A DNA stretch of 64,000 nucleotides, taken from Clostridiales bacterium Firm_11. Its GTDB lineage: Bacteria; Bacillota; Clostridia; Christensenellales; Aristaeellaceae. The notes below the pieces were generated by a model, which worked only from the letters and a program-made list of their open reading frames with translations, ran no database searches and was not told where the DNA came from. Position 1 is the stretch's first letter, and each line of letters opens with the position of its first letter. The DNA lies in the NCBI GenBank assembly GCA_001604105.1, contig LVAQ01000024.1, positions 1 to 64,000 on the forward strand, read 5' to 3'. The position numbers were made by a program, and so were the translations under genes. Positions 33,542 through 41,978 of this stretch are shown here, one piece after another.

Positions 33542-33772
33542 ATGTCCAAAGACAACTGCGGCTTTTTCAAGCAAAAGAAAATCTGGTCGGAAGTAAAAGA
33601 TGAGCTTCTTGGTTGTTATTTGGTTCCGTATTTTACAAAGATACTGTCAATGGGCAACCCCATCCTATATGTGGACTGCTTCGCGGGTAAAGGCAAGTTT
33701 GATGACGGTAAACCCGGCTCGCCGCTCACTGCTCTCCAGAGTAACGAAACCTGCCAAGTAACCGTGCCGTAG
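33542..33772 (+). pseudogene. Truncated three-Cys-motif partner protein (TcmP)
   Basis: The 76-residue frame matches only the first ~65 residues of TcmP-family proteins (normally several hundred residues). The conserved start FKQKKIWSEVKDELL and the core ILYVDCFAGKGKFDDGKPGSPL, in two parts, are clear. After TALQSNE the frame becomes unrelated and stops at 33772. The gene follows the Res-like gene by 35 bases with a GGAGG site, so it was the fourth gene of the operon. The truncation probably marks a recombination or deletion junction between the island and the chromosomal sugar genes. Confidence 0.8.
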
Positions 33773-33837
33773 GCTCTTGCGCGCTTCTTCGAGGCTATTT
33801 CATAGTCTACCGCTCAGATGATTTTCATTCATTTATG

Positions 33838-33865
33838 TTGACTTCTGCTTTTCCCATGTTATACT
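33838..33865 (+). promoter_or_regulatory. Promoter of the serine hydrolase gene
   Basis: TTGACT (33838-33843) and TATACT (33860-33865) are separated by 16 bases. The start codon of the serine hydrolase gene lies 33 bases downstream. The promoter lies just right of the truncated TcmP gene, and thus begins the chromosomal block. Confidence 0.65.
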
Positions 33866-33897
33866 TCTTCGCAAAAAGGAATGAAAGAGGTGCCGCT

Positions 33898-35301
33898 ATG
33901 AATCACATGGACGCAAGCAGTACTCAGGACGCTGTCCGCCAACTGTACGAACAGTCAATCGCTGGAGGACAGCTGTTGCACAGCATCATCGTTTACCAAC
34001 ATGGCAAAGAGCTATTGCGCTTCGCGGCTGCTCCGTATGCCTGTACGGACAAGCGTGAGTTGTATTCGCTGAGCAAAAGCTTCACATCCACCGCTGTTGG
34101 CGTGTTGTTCGACCAAGGGTTGTTGAACCCCGAAGATAACGTGCTCTCCTTCTTTCCGATGTATGCCGGTCTCTGCGCGCAGGACAAGCGATGGCAGCGT
34201 ATGCTTGTGCGGCATCTGCTGAGTATGAGCACTGGCCATGCAACTTGTGTGTTTCCTCAGATGGCGTTTGCGGATGATAGCGTGCAGGCATTCTTTGATG
34301 CGCCGCTGACGTACGAGCCGGGCGAGGTGTTTGTTTACAACTCTGGCGCGACCTGCCTGCTGGCGGCCATCGTGGAGCGCGTGGCGGGGGTAACCGTGCC
34401 CGTGCTGCTCGCGCAGCGTGTGTTCCCGCTTCTTGACATTGATGATTTTACATGGAAAACCTGCTGTGACGGTAAATGCCAGGGCGGCACAGGCCTCTCA
34501 CTTTCATGCGACGACCTGGCAAAGTTCGGCCTGATGCTCCTTCATCAGGGTGTTTACAACAAGCGGCGCGTGCTCAGTGAAGAATGGGTTGCGATGGCAA
34601 CGTCCTGTCAGATCAGCAACAGCGACAATGGCACCGCCGACTGGTGCTCCGGCTATGGCTTTCAGTTTTGGCGCAACAGTGTGGGCGGGTTCCGTGGCGA
34701 CGGAGCGTTTGGTCAGGCGTGCATTGTATTGCCGCAGAGAGATATGGTTGTCGTACTGCTGTCGGAATGTGACGATATGTGCTATGAGTTCAACCTCGTT
34801 TGGCCATTTCTTGCGAATATCGCTGAGCAGCCTGCGATGCCTGCCGCCCCGTTTGCTTACCTTCCGACAGCCGGGCAACCCCTTGAGCAGGTGGATACTG
34901 GCTGGAGAACGCTGGAACAGAACCCGGTCAACCTACGAGCGCTTCGGCTTCGCGCAAAACCGGATGGAGCATTGCTTTTTCTGCTGACTGACACAGGCGT
35001 TCAACGCATCAGCGCGCCCTATGGCGCGTGGGAAAGCAACGCGCTGGTTCTGAAGAACCTGATGCCAACGTTACACCACATGATACCGCGTCAAACGCCC
35101 CAGCAGCTTTGCTTCCATGCGGCTGCGCATCAGCAGAGCGCAAGCTGGATCATTCAAGCCCGCATGTACAATGCGCCGCACGCCTTCGATTTCTGCCTGA
35201 CGCTGGTCGACGGCCTGCTGTCGCTCACCCTGCGTACGAAGCATGATGTTTTCGGCGCAGAGAAGTTGCTGATTGAAAAGCGCCCAAACATCGCAGGGTG
35301 A
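33898..35301 (+). CDS. Beta-lactamase-family serine hydrolase
   Basis: This 467-residue protein has the class C beta-lactamase / D,D-peptidase fold. The SxxK motif is SLSKSFTS (Ser 57, Lys 60), a Tyr motif is VYNSGAT near residue 145, and the third motif position is occupied by GFRGDGAFGQ near 265. The C-terminal 110 residues form an extra beta-rich domain. There is no signal peptide or membrane segment, so it acts in the cytoplasm, probably as an esterase rather than a penicillin target. ATG at 33898 was chosen over an upstream one because of an AGAGG site 7 bases before it. It converges with the AraC gene. Confidence 0.85.
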   Translation: MNHMDASSTQDAVRQLYEQSIAGGQLLHSIIVYQHGKELLRFAAAPYACTDKRELYSLSKSFTSTAVGVLFDQGLLNPEDNVLSFFPMYAGLCAQDKRWQRMLVRHLLSMSTGHATCVFPQMAFADDSVQAFFDAPLTYEPGEVFVYNSGATCLLAAIVERVAGVTVPVLLAQRVFPLLDIDDFTWKTCCDGKCQGGTGLSLSCDDLAKFGLMLLHQGVYNKRRVLSEEWVAMATSCQISNSDNGTADWCSGYGFQFWRNSVGGFRGDGAFGQACIVLPQRDMVVVLLSECDDMCYEFNLVWPFLANIAEQPAMPAAPFAYLPTAGQPLEQVDTGWRTLEQNPVNLRALRLRAKPDGALLFLLTDTGVQRISAPYGAWESNALVLKNLMPTLHHMIPRQTPQQLCFHAAAHQQSASWIIQARMYNAPHAFDFCLTLVDGLLSLTLRTKHDVFGAEKLLIEKRPNIAG

Positions 35302-35415
35302 AACCGATGCTCGGCTGCCTAAGTATAGCGCCGCCGTTTTGGGTCTTTAAGGCGTAAGCAGTAGCGCCATGATTTCTTAGTCGGTTGAGTTATCGCTTCC
35401 CCAAAGGCTTGCCGG

Positions 35416-36243
35416 TTACTGTTTGGAATACTGGCGCGGCGTGCAGCCAAACACCCTGTGGAACACCTGATAGAAGTAGGATAAGTTATTGAAACCCACG
35501 GCATAGCAGATATCCGTTATGCTTTGGGCTTTATTTTCTTTCAGCAGATGCGCGGCATAATTGATACGGTTGCTGTTGATCAACTCAGTTGGCGTTGTGT
35601 GCAGGTATGTCTGAAAGCAGCGCGTTGTGTACTCCACCGAATACTCCGTCAACTCATACAGCCGCTCTAGCCCGATGATGTAGTTGTCACGCTTGCCCAT
35701 CTGTTCTATGATCTGCGACAGCCAGGGCGGGATGAAGGCGTGCTGTGCATCCGCTTGCGGTACGGACAGCAGGTGCAGGAACATAGGAAAGAAGGCGTGA
35801 AACAGTTGCCTGCGTGGCAAACCATAATCCCGCTGGCGGATTGCACGCAGGCATTTTTCAAGAAAGTGCCGCTCCGCACCGTGCAACTGGATATATGTGG
35901 GCATCGGCGAGTCCAGCAAGGCGCGCAGATCCATCTCCAGCCAGAGGCGAAGGCTGTCCAGTTCCTTTGGTTGAAAGCCGGTCGACACAATTGAGAAGCC
36001 GTAGTTCTCAATCGGAAAATAGGTATGCATATCATGTGGCCGGATGAATGCCAGCGTCCCTTCGCTGACGATATGATTCTGTCCGTTGATGTTGTGAATC
36101 GCGCGTCCGCTGAGCACATAGAACAATTCGTAGAAGGTATGGGAATGGAGCGGAGATGTATCCTCCGCGGAATCCTGACCTGTACAGCCGCATCCGCTTT
36201 CGCACTCGGCAGGCAGCATATCCAACACATTGGGCGAATCCAT
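35416..36243 (-). CDS. AraC-family regulator of the adjacent sugar operon
   Basis: This 275-residue protein has an N-terminal cupin sensor (HTFYELFYVLSGRAIHNI at about residue 35, FIRPHDMHTY near 68) and a C-terminal double helix-turn-helix (about 185-275: SVEYTTRCFQTYLHTTP, then ITDICYAVGFNNLSYFYQVFHRVFG in two parts). It probably activates the divergent ABC transporter operon on binding a sugar. ATG at 36243 has a GGGAGGG site. Its own promoter is likely the extended -10 box TGGTATATT. Confidence 0.9.
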   Translation of the reverse strand: MDSPNVLDMLPAECESGCGCTGQDSAEDTSPLHSHTFYELFYVLSGRAIHNINGQNHIVSEGTLAFIRPHDMHTYFPIENYGFSIVSTGFQPKELDSLRLWLEMDLRALLDSPMPTYIQLHGAERHFLEKCLRAIRQRDYGLPRRQLFHAFFPMFLHLLSVPQADAQHAFIPPWLSQIIEQMGKRDNYIIGLERLYELTEYSVEYTTRCFQTYLHTTPTELINSNRINYAAHLLKENKAQSITDICYAVGFNNLSYFYQVFHRVFGCTPRQYSKQ

Positions 36244-36273
36244 GCGCTCATCCCTCCCATAGAAAGTGAAGTC

Positions 36274-36282
36274 AATATACCA
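36274..36282 (-). promoter_or_regulatory. Extended -10 promoter of the AraC gene
   Basis: The minus strand reads TGG then TATATT, a TGn extended -10 box, about 31 bases before the AraC start. A good -35 box is not visible at 17 bases. The intergenic stretch is shared with the divergent ABC operon. Confidence 0.4.
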
Positions 36283-36399
36283 TAATTCTTGTCAAAATAA
36301 TAGTGGCTCGCCTACCATGCAAGTGATAGTATACAGGAAAAGCGGTAACAGCCGATGGAGCTAATACCGCATACAACATTTTGGAAGGAGACTATTTTC

Positions 36400-37644
36400 A
36401 TGAAGAAGCTGGTATCCATGCTGCTTGTAGCAGCAATGCTGCTGTGCACGGTCGGCGCGCTGGCCGAAAGCAATGACGTCGTGCTCACGCTGGCTTTCCA
36501 CTATCCGGACGAGTATGCGGCGGACATCATTGCCGAGTTCGAGGAAACCCACCCGGGCGTAAAGGTTGATTACGCTTACCTTCACATTACCGACGAAGAG
36601 CTCATCACCCGCCTGATCGGCGGCGAATACTGGGATGTGAGCCTTGTTCCCATGGTGTGGGCCAACAGCGAACTGAGCAACTACTACCTGCCCTTGGGTG
36701 CGTCCGAGGGTTGGGCGGATCAATACTACTTCGGTGATCTGCGCAGCTATGAAGGTCAGACGTACGCACTGCCCATCGGCGTTGTCTATGAGGGGCTTGT
36801 TTACAATCAGGCTGTGTTAGACAAGTACAACGGCGGCGTGATGCCCATCAATCTGGATGACTTCATGGCGTTGTGCAACACGCTTAAGGAGAATAGCGTC
36901 ATCCCGGTTTGGTGCAATGGCGGATCCGGCTGGGCGCTGCGCTACTGGACCAACCTCGCCGCAACCATGGCGGAGAATGCGAATTACGCCAACGATGTAG
37001 CCCTTTCCAGAGACCCTTGGGCGGAAGGCACGCAGTTGCGCATCGCGAACGCTTTTCTTGAAACTTTTGCCAAGAATGGCCTGCTCGAACCGGATGTGGT
37101 GACGGGCAACCAGTGGGATACCTCGACGGCCTCCCTGAGCAAAGGCGAAACCGCGTTTATCCTGACCGGCACATGGGCAGTGGAAAACGCGCGCGGTATG
37201 GCTAGCAGCATTGGCATCGATCCTGAAAACATCAAGTTTGCAGCGTTCCCCTACAAAAACGGCGTGGATGCGTCCAATCCGCTCTGGCTGCGCCTCTCGG
37301 AGGATCTGTTCTCCGCCGTAAGCATCAAGTCCGAACACCCCGCGCTGGCCACCGAGCTGCTCACCTTCTTCTGTGATCGCATTTCCAATAAAATCGGTAT
37401 GAACGGAGCCAACAAGGAAACCGGTAAACCAATTGAAGCTTTGAACTACCTCAAGGACATTGACTACTACAAACTGTACTCTCCGGCTGTCAACGATGGC
37501 CGCATTGAGGAGTATGCCAAGAACTGCGGTATTGACCTGTATGCTTACAATAACTACCTTCTTGATTATGTGATCCTTCCCGCGCTTGACAATGGGGATG
37601 CAAACTGGGAAGGCCTGAACGAAGCCTGGAACAGCAACTTCTAG
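36400..37644 (+). CDS. Sugar ABC transporter substrate-binding protein (family 1)
   Basis: This 414-residue protein begins with a Sec signal peptide (MKKLVSMLLVAAMLLCTVGALA, cleaved near A-L-A/E) and binds an oligosaccharide outside the cell. There is no clear lipobox, so membrane anchoring is uncertain, although a Cys lies within the signal. Family 1 binding-protein motifs include EFEETHPGVKVDY (residues 47-59) and GETAFILTGTWAVENARG near 265. ATG at 36400 has AAGGAG upstream. The upstream in-frame ATG at 36355 is less likely. A strong hairpin follows the gene. Confidence 0.92.
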   Translation: MKKLVSMLLVAAMLLCTVGALAESNDVVLTLAFHYPDEYAADIIAEFEETHPGVKVDYAYLHITDEELITRLIGGEYWDVSLVPMVWANSELSNYYLPLGASEGWADQYYFGDLRSYEGQTYALPIGVVYEGLVYNQAVLDKYNGGVMPINLDDFMALCNTLKENSVIPVWCNGGSGWALRYWTNLAATMAENANYANDVALSRDPWAEGTQLRIANAFLETFAKNGLLEPDVVTGNQWDTSTASLSKGETAFILTGTWAVENARGMASSIGIDPENIKFAAFPYKNGVDASNPLWLRLSEDLFSAVSIKSEHPALATELLTFFCDRISNKIGMNGANKETGKPIEALNYLKDIDYYKLYSPAVNDGRIEEYAKNCGIDLYAYNNYLLDYVILPALDNGDANWEGLNEAWNSNF

Positions 37645-37683
37645 GCAGTTTCGATCCGGCCGGAGGCTAAAGCACCCGACCCG

Positions 37684-37715
37684 CGAAGGCGCCGCAGGCC
37701 CCTGTGGCGCCTTCG
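37684..37715 (+). promoter_or_regulatory. Intercistronic hairpin after the binding-protein gene
   Basis: Two 15-base arms (CGAAGGCGCCGCAGG and its complement with one wobble) surround a 2-base loop between the binding-protein gene and the first permease. There is only a weak T run (GTTTCC). Such hairpins after binding-protein genes usually protect the upstream transcript or reduce read-through, so that binding protein is made in excess. Confidence 0.65.
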
Positions 37716-37749
37716 TTTCCATCGGATCTGTATCGACGGAGGCTTCACG

Positions 37750-38640
37750 ATGAACAATGGTTATACGAGGCGAAAAGAAACAAGCAAGCGGCTGACGATC
37801 TGCGTTTTCCTTTTCATCCCTTTGTTTCTGCTGGTATACATCGCGGGATACCCGGTTCTCATGATGCTACTATACAGCTTCACTAACTGGAAGGGCACGC
37901 TGAGCGCCTTTCAGTTCGTTGGAATCGATAACTTCGTCCGCATTTTTACAAGCAAAGAGTACAGCGTTGTTTTTACAACTGCTATTTTTTACTTCTGCGC
38001 GGGGATCATCCAGCAGTTATTGTCCTTGCTATTTGCGGAAATACTGTCGCGACCGGTACTTGGCGGCAGGGTTTTCCGCGGGTTCATCTTTTTTCCGTTT
38101 ATTATGAACGGGGTTGCGGTGGCGCTCATCTTTCGTATGTTCTTCACGCCCGCGGGCAGTTTTGATGCGTTGTTGCAGGCGACTGGACATATGCCATGGA
38201 TACGGCTATGGATCACGAATCGAGATACGGTCAACTTCGTGCTGGCTTTCATTTTCATATGGAAAAACCTTGGCTACAGCTTCCTGATTTACCTGGGCGT
38301 GTTGCAATCCGTCTCTCATGAATACTACGAAGCGGCCACGATCGACGGCGCAAATGTCTGGATGCAGTTCAAAGCCATAACGTTTCCAAGCATCAAACCC
38401 ATGATAGGCCTCATGGGCACGCTGACCATCATCAATTCCATCGGCGTTTATGATATCCCCTATGTGCTGACCAAAGGCAACAACGGCACGCACACCTTTG
38501 TGACGCTGCTGACTGTTACCGCCTTCAAGAACAACCGATTCGGACAGGCATGCGCGATGGCGATCCTGATCCTAGCCATGGCCATGATCGCGATGCTGTT
38601 GAAATCCTTGTTCTTCAAGGAGGAATGCGATGTTTACTAA
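37750..38640 (+). CDS. Sugar ABC transporter permease, UgpA/MalF type
   Basis: This 296-residue protein has six membrane segments, beginning with LTICVFLFIPLFLLVYIAGY (residues 15-34). The cytoplasmic EAA loop reads EYYEAATIDGANVWMQFKAIT near residue 190, which contacts the ATPase. It pairs with the next permease, whose start overlaps by 11 bases. No ATPase gene is present in this operon, so a shared MsmK-like ATPase encoded elsewhere is expected. ATG at 37750 follows GGAGG. Confidence 0.93.
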   Translation: MNNGYTRRKETSKRLTICVFLFIPLFLLVYIAGYPVLMMLLYSFTNWKGTLSAFQFVGIDNFVRIFTSKEYSVVFTTAIFYFCAGIIQQLLSLLFAEILSRPVLGGRVFRGFIFFPFIMNGVAVALIFRMFFTPAGSFDALLQATGHMPWIRLWITNRDTVNFVLAFIFIWKNLGYSFLIYLGVLQSVSHEYYEAATIDGANVWMQFKAITFPSIKPMIGLMGTLTIINSIGVYDIPYVLTKGNNGTHTFVTLLTVTAFKNNRFGQACAMAILILAMAMIAMLLKSLFFKEECDVY

Positions 38641-39484
38641 TCTGTGGAACAACGGCAAGCGAAGCCTTGTCAGTTTGATGAAATATCTGCTATTGATCAC
38701 AGCTGCCTTTATGGTTCTGTATCCGCTGCTGGGGGTGCTGTTCGCTTCCTTCAAAACGAAGGTGGAGTTTTTCACCACATCAAGCATGTCGCCGCCTGTA
38801 AGCTTCTTGAACTTCGCCAACATCATCACCGTTGTGCGTGAAGGCAACATTTTGCAAGCGTTCTTTAACACAGGCATGATGATCGTGCTGGCGTGTGTCA
38901 TTTCCACATTCCTATGCACCATGGTCGCCTATGTTTTCTCCCGATTCTCGTTTCGTGGCAAGGCGACCATCGACAGGTTTTATACCATCGCTTCGTTTGT
39001 GCCCAGCGTGATCGTCCATTTGATCATCTACCGGGATTTTGCTTCGCTGCAACTGACCAATAAGCTCATCAGCATTGTGATTCTCTACTCGGGCGTGGAT
39101 ATCATCAGCCTGTACCTGTATAAACAGTATTTTGATCAGGTGTCCTGCTCGCTGGATGAATCCGCAATGCTGGAAGGATGCTCCTACCCTCGCATTTACT
39201 TCTCCATCCTGCTGCCTGCGATGAAACCCGCTATTACAACCGCCTGTATCCTCAAGACCATTGCGATCTACAATGATTTCTATACGTCGTCACTGTACCT
39301 TGGCAACATACGCAAGCAACCGGTCATGTCTACGGTGCTGTATAACTTTATCGGCGTGTATTCATCGGAATGGAATAACATCGCCGCCGGTGTGCTGATC
39401 ATCAGCCTGCCGATGTTCCTGGGTTTCATCCTGATGCAAAAATACATCTATAAAGGCTTTTCGGACGGCGCCGTCAAGGGCTGA
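38630..39484 (+). CDS. Sugar ABC transporter permease, UgpE/MalG type
   Basis: This 284-residue protein has six membrane segments, and the EAA loop is DESAMLEGCSYPRIYFSILLP near residue 175. The first membrane segment spans about residues 15-40 (LLLITAAFMVLYPLLGVLFAS). The ATG lies inside the end of the upstream permease, so translation is coupled. It forms the heterodimeric channel with that permease. The next gene, a GH2 beta-mannosidase, starts 13 bases later, after AAGGAG. Confidence 0.93.
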   Translation: MFTNLWNNGKRSLVSLMKYLLLITAAFMVLYPLLGVLFASFKTKVEFFTTSSMSPPVSFLNFANIITVVREGNILQAFFNTGMMIVLACVISTFLCTMVAYVFSRFSFRGKATIDRFYTIASFVPSVIVHLIIYRDFASLQLTNKLISIVILYSGVDIISLYLYKQYFDQVSCSLDESAMLEGCSYPRIYFSILLPAMKPAITTACILKTIAIYNDFYTSSLYLGNIRKQPVMSTVLYNFIGVYSSEWNNIAAGVLIISLPMFLGFILMQKYIYKGFSDGAVKG

Positions 39485-39497
39485 CAAGGAGAAGACA

Positions 39498-41978
39498 ATG
39501 ATCGATTTGAATGGCCCTTGGTCAATGTGCATATGCGATGCCGCCCAGACGCATCCTTGCTGGATGCCCTGCGAGGTTCCCGGCAGCGTCTACAGCTGCC
39601 TGTTGGCGCTTGGCCGCATACCTGACCCCTATGATCAGGATAATGAGCTGGCGGTGCTTCCGCTAATGGAACATGACTTTGCGTTCTTACGCGAATTTGA
39701 GATTTCTCGGGAACAGCTGCAAGCGCCTGTTGCGCAGCTGTGTTTTGAAGGTATCGATACGCTTGCGGAGATCAGCTTGAATGGGCGTGTTTTAGGAATA
39801 GCCGACAACATGCACCGCACATGGCGCTTTGACGCCTTGTCCGCATTGCAGGAGGGTCTTAATCGACTAGTGGTGCATATCTACTCCCCCACCCAATACA
39901 TCGCCGAGAAGGACGCGCATATCCACGCCGGAGGGATAACGGATGCAATGGTGGGTTTTCCGCACATACGCAAAGCACATTGCATGTTCGGGTGGGATTG
40001 GGGGCCACGCCTGCCCGACGCCGGGATCTTCCGGAGCGTTACGCTTACCATCGGTTCCGGAATAAGGATTGCGGATGTCCTGATTCATCAGGAGCATATC
40101 CGCGAAAACAATGGTTTGCAAGTCAAGGTCACCTTCACGCCGCATGTTTTGGGTATGCGCGCGAGCGACCATCTTGGATGCATGCTTCAAGCGGCGGACG
40201 GAACGACGTATGTCGGCGAGGATATGACAGTAACCATCCCTCGGCCCGAACTCTGGTGGCCAAACGGTTACGGTGAACAACCCCTGTACTGGGCAACTGT
40301 GGTGCTGCGGGATGCGAACGGCTTGCAGCTTGCGTGCTGGCGTCGCCGCATCGGTTTGCGCACGTTGGACGTTTGTACGGATGCGGATGCGTACGGAAAG
40401 CGATTTGCGCAGCGCGTCAACGGGGTGGAAGTGTTCGCCATGGGCGCTAACTACATTCCGGAAGACAACCTGCTCTCGCGCATCACGCCGGAACGCACGC
40501 GCCGCCTTCTGAGCATGGCTCACGATGCCCATCACAACACGATCCGCGTATGGGGCGGTGGCTACTATCCCGATGACTTCTTCTACGATGCCTGCGATGA
40601 ACTTGGGCTGATGGTTTGGCAGGACGCAATGTTTTCCTGTGCCGCCTACGAGCTGGATGACGCGTTTGAAGAGAATGTGCTGTGCGAGCTTCGCGACAAT
40701 GCGCGCCGCATCCGGCACCACGCCTGCCTTTGCCTGTGGTGTGGCAACAATGAGGTGGAAATGCAGATTGCGGATAACACCTGGGGTGTGAGCGAAAAGC
40801 AGCGTTACGATTACATCCGCCTGTTTGAGCATAGCATCCCAAAACTGATGGCGCGCGAATGTCCGGATGTGTTTTTCTGGCCGTCCTCCCCATCATCCGG
40901 AGGCAACTATGAACGCACCTGCGCAGAGGATGAAGGCGACTCGCACTATTGGGACGTTTGGCATGGCGGCAAGCCGTTTTCGGCGTTCCGCGAGCATTTC
41001 TGTCGCTACCTGAGCGAGTTTGGTTTTCAATCCTTTCCGTGCTTGAATACGATCCGTACCTTTACGCGCCCTGAAGACCGTAACATTTTCTCACGCGTGA
41101 TGGAGATGCATCAGCGCAATGCGGCGGCAAACGGCAAAATACTTGGCTATCTTGCCCAGTATTACCTGTACCCGGGGTGTTTTGAACACGTTGTGTATGC
41201 TTCACAGCTTTTGCAGGCAGTTAGCATTCGGTACGGCATCGAGCATTTCAGGCGGCATCGCGGCCAATGTATGGGCACGCTTGTCTGGCAACTCAATGAT
41301 ATTTGGCCGGCGGCTTCATGGGCTGGCATCGATTACTTCGGCCGCCCCAAAGCGCTACACTATATAGAGAAACGAGCGTTTGCGCCTGTGATGATTTCCT
41401 GTGAGGAAATGGGCGAGCTTAACCAGCGTCCATTCTGCGTGTCGCAACCTTATCCGATCGAGAAGTCGATTCGCCTGCATGTAGCCAACGAAACCTGTGC
41501 GCCAGTTTCCGGCGAAGTACGATGGGAACTGCGCGATCCGATGAGCAACATTCTTCAGTCCGATGCGCGGGCGGTGACGGTGCCACCGCTTTCCGGATTG
41601 TGGCTTAAGAAGGTTGCGTTTCCGGATATCGATGAACGTAGCGCTTATGTGAGCTATGGGTTTGTGGCAAACGGCCAGACCGTATCACAGGGAAGCGTGC
41701 TGTTCACGATGCCCAAATACTTTCGCTTCCTTGACCCGCACCTGACTTGCACCGTGGAGGCAGATACGGTTCTTGTGTCTGCTGATGCCTACGCGCAATG
41801 CGTGGAAGTGACGAATCAGGACGGAACACTGGTTTTAGAGGACAATGTGTTTGACATGAACGGCGGCGAGTGGCGCGTGAAAGTTTGCTCAGGTACCATG
41901 GAAAACATCCGCGTTCGCTCGGTTTACGACATTGCCAAGCAATCTTCCCACATCAATGAAACAAGGGGTAACGAATGA
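39498..41978 (+). CDS. Beta-mannosidase (GH2)
   Basis: This 826-residue enzyme is a GH2 beta-mannosidase that removes terminal beta-linked mannose. Hallmarks are WWPNGYGEQPLYW near residue 252, IRVWGGGYYPDDFFYDACDE near 350, the acid/base Glu in WCGNNEVE (419), and the nucleophile Glu in YLSEFGFQSFP (507). There is no signal peptide, so it cuts imported oligosaccharides in the cytoplasm. It follows the transporter genes and precedes the GH28 gene, whose start codon overlaps its stop (ATGA). Its length fits the family. Confidence 0.93.
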   Translation: MIDLNGPWSMCICDAAQTHPCWMPCEVPGSVYSCLLALGRIPDPYDQDNELAVLPLMEHDFAFLREFEISREQLQAPVAQLCFEGIDTLAEISLNGRVLGIADNMHRTWRFDALSALQEGLNRLVVHIYSPTQYIAEKDAHIHAGGITDAMVGFPHIRKAHCMFGWDWGPRLPDAGIFRSVTLTIGSGIRIADVLIHQEHIRENNGLQVKVTFTPHVLGMRASDHLGCMLQAADGTTYVGEDMTVTIPRPELWWPNGYGEQPLYWATVVLRDANGLQLACWRRRIGLRTLDVCTDADAYGKRFAQRVNGVEVFAMGANYIPEDNLLSRITPERTRRLLSMAHDAHHNTIRVWGGGYYPDDFFYDACDELGLMVWQDAMFSCAAYELDDAFEENVLCELRDNARRIRHHACLCLWCGNNEVEMQIADNTWGVSEKQRYDYIRLFEHSIPKLMARECPDVFFWPSSPSSGGNYERTCAEDEGDSHYWDVWHGGKPFSAFREHFCRYLSEFGFQSFPCLNTIRTFTRPEDRNIFSRVMEMHQRNAAANGKILGYLAQYYLYPGCFEHVVYASQLLQAVSIRYGIEHFRRHRGQCMGTLVWQLNDIWPAASWAGIDYFGRPKALHYIEKRAFAPVMISCEEMGELNQRPFCVSQPYPIEKSIRLHVANETCAPVSGEVRWELRDPMSNILQSDARAVTVPPLSGLWLKKVAFPDIDERSAYVSYGFVANGQTVSQGSVLFTMPKYFRFLDPHLTCTVEADTVLVSADAYAQCVEVTNQDGTLVLEDNVFDMNGGEWRVKVCSGTMENIRVRSVYDIAKQSSHINETRGNE

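Noticed and set aside
36817..37722. Minus-strand frame opposite the sugar-binding protein (also 39867-40832 opposite the beta-mannosidase)
   Set aside because: Antisense shadows without ribosome sites, overlapping genes with clear catalytic or binding motifs.
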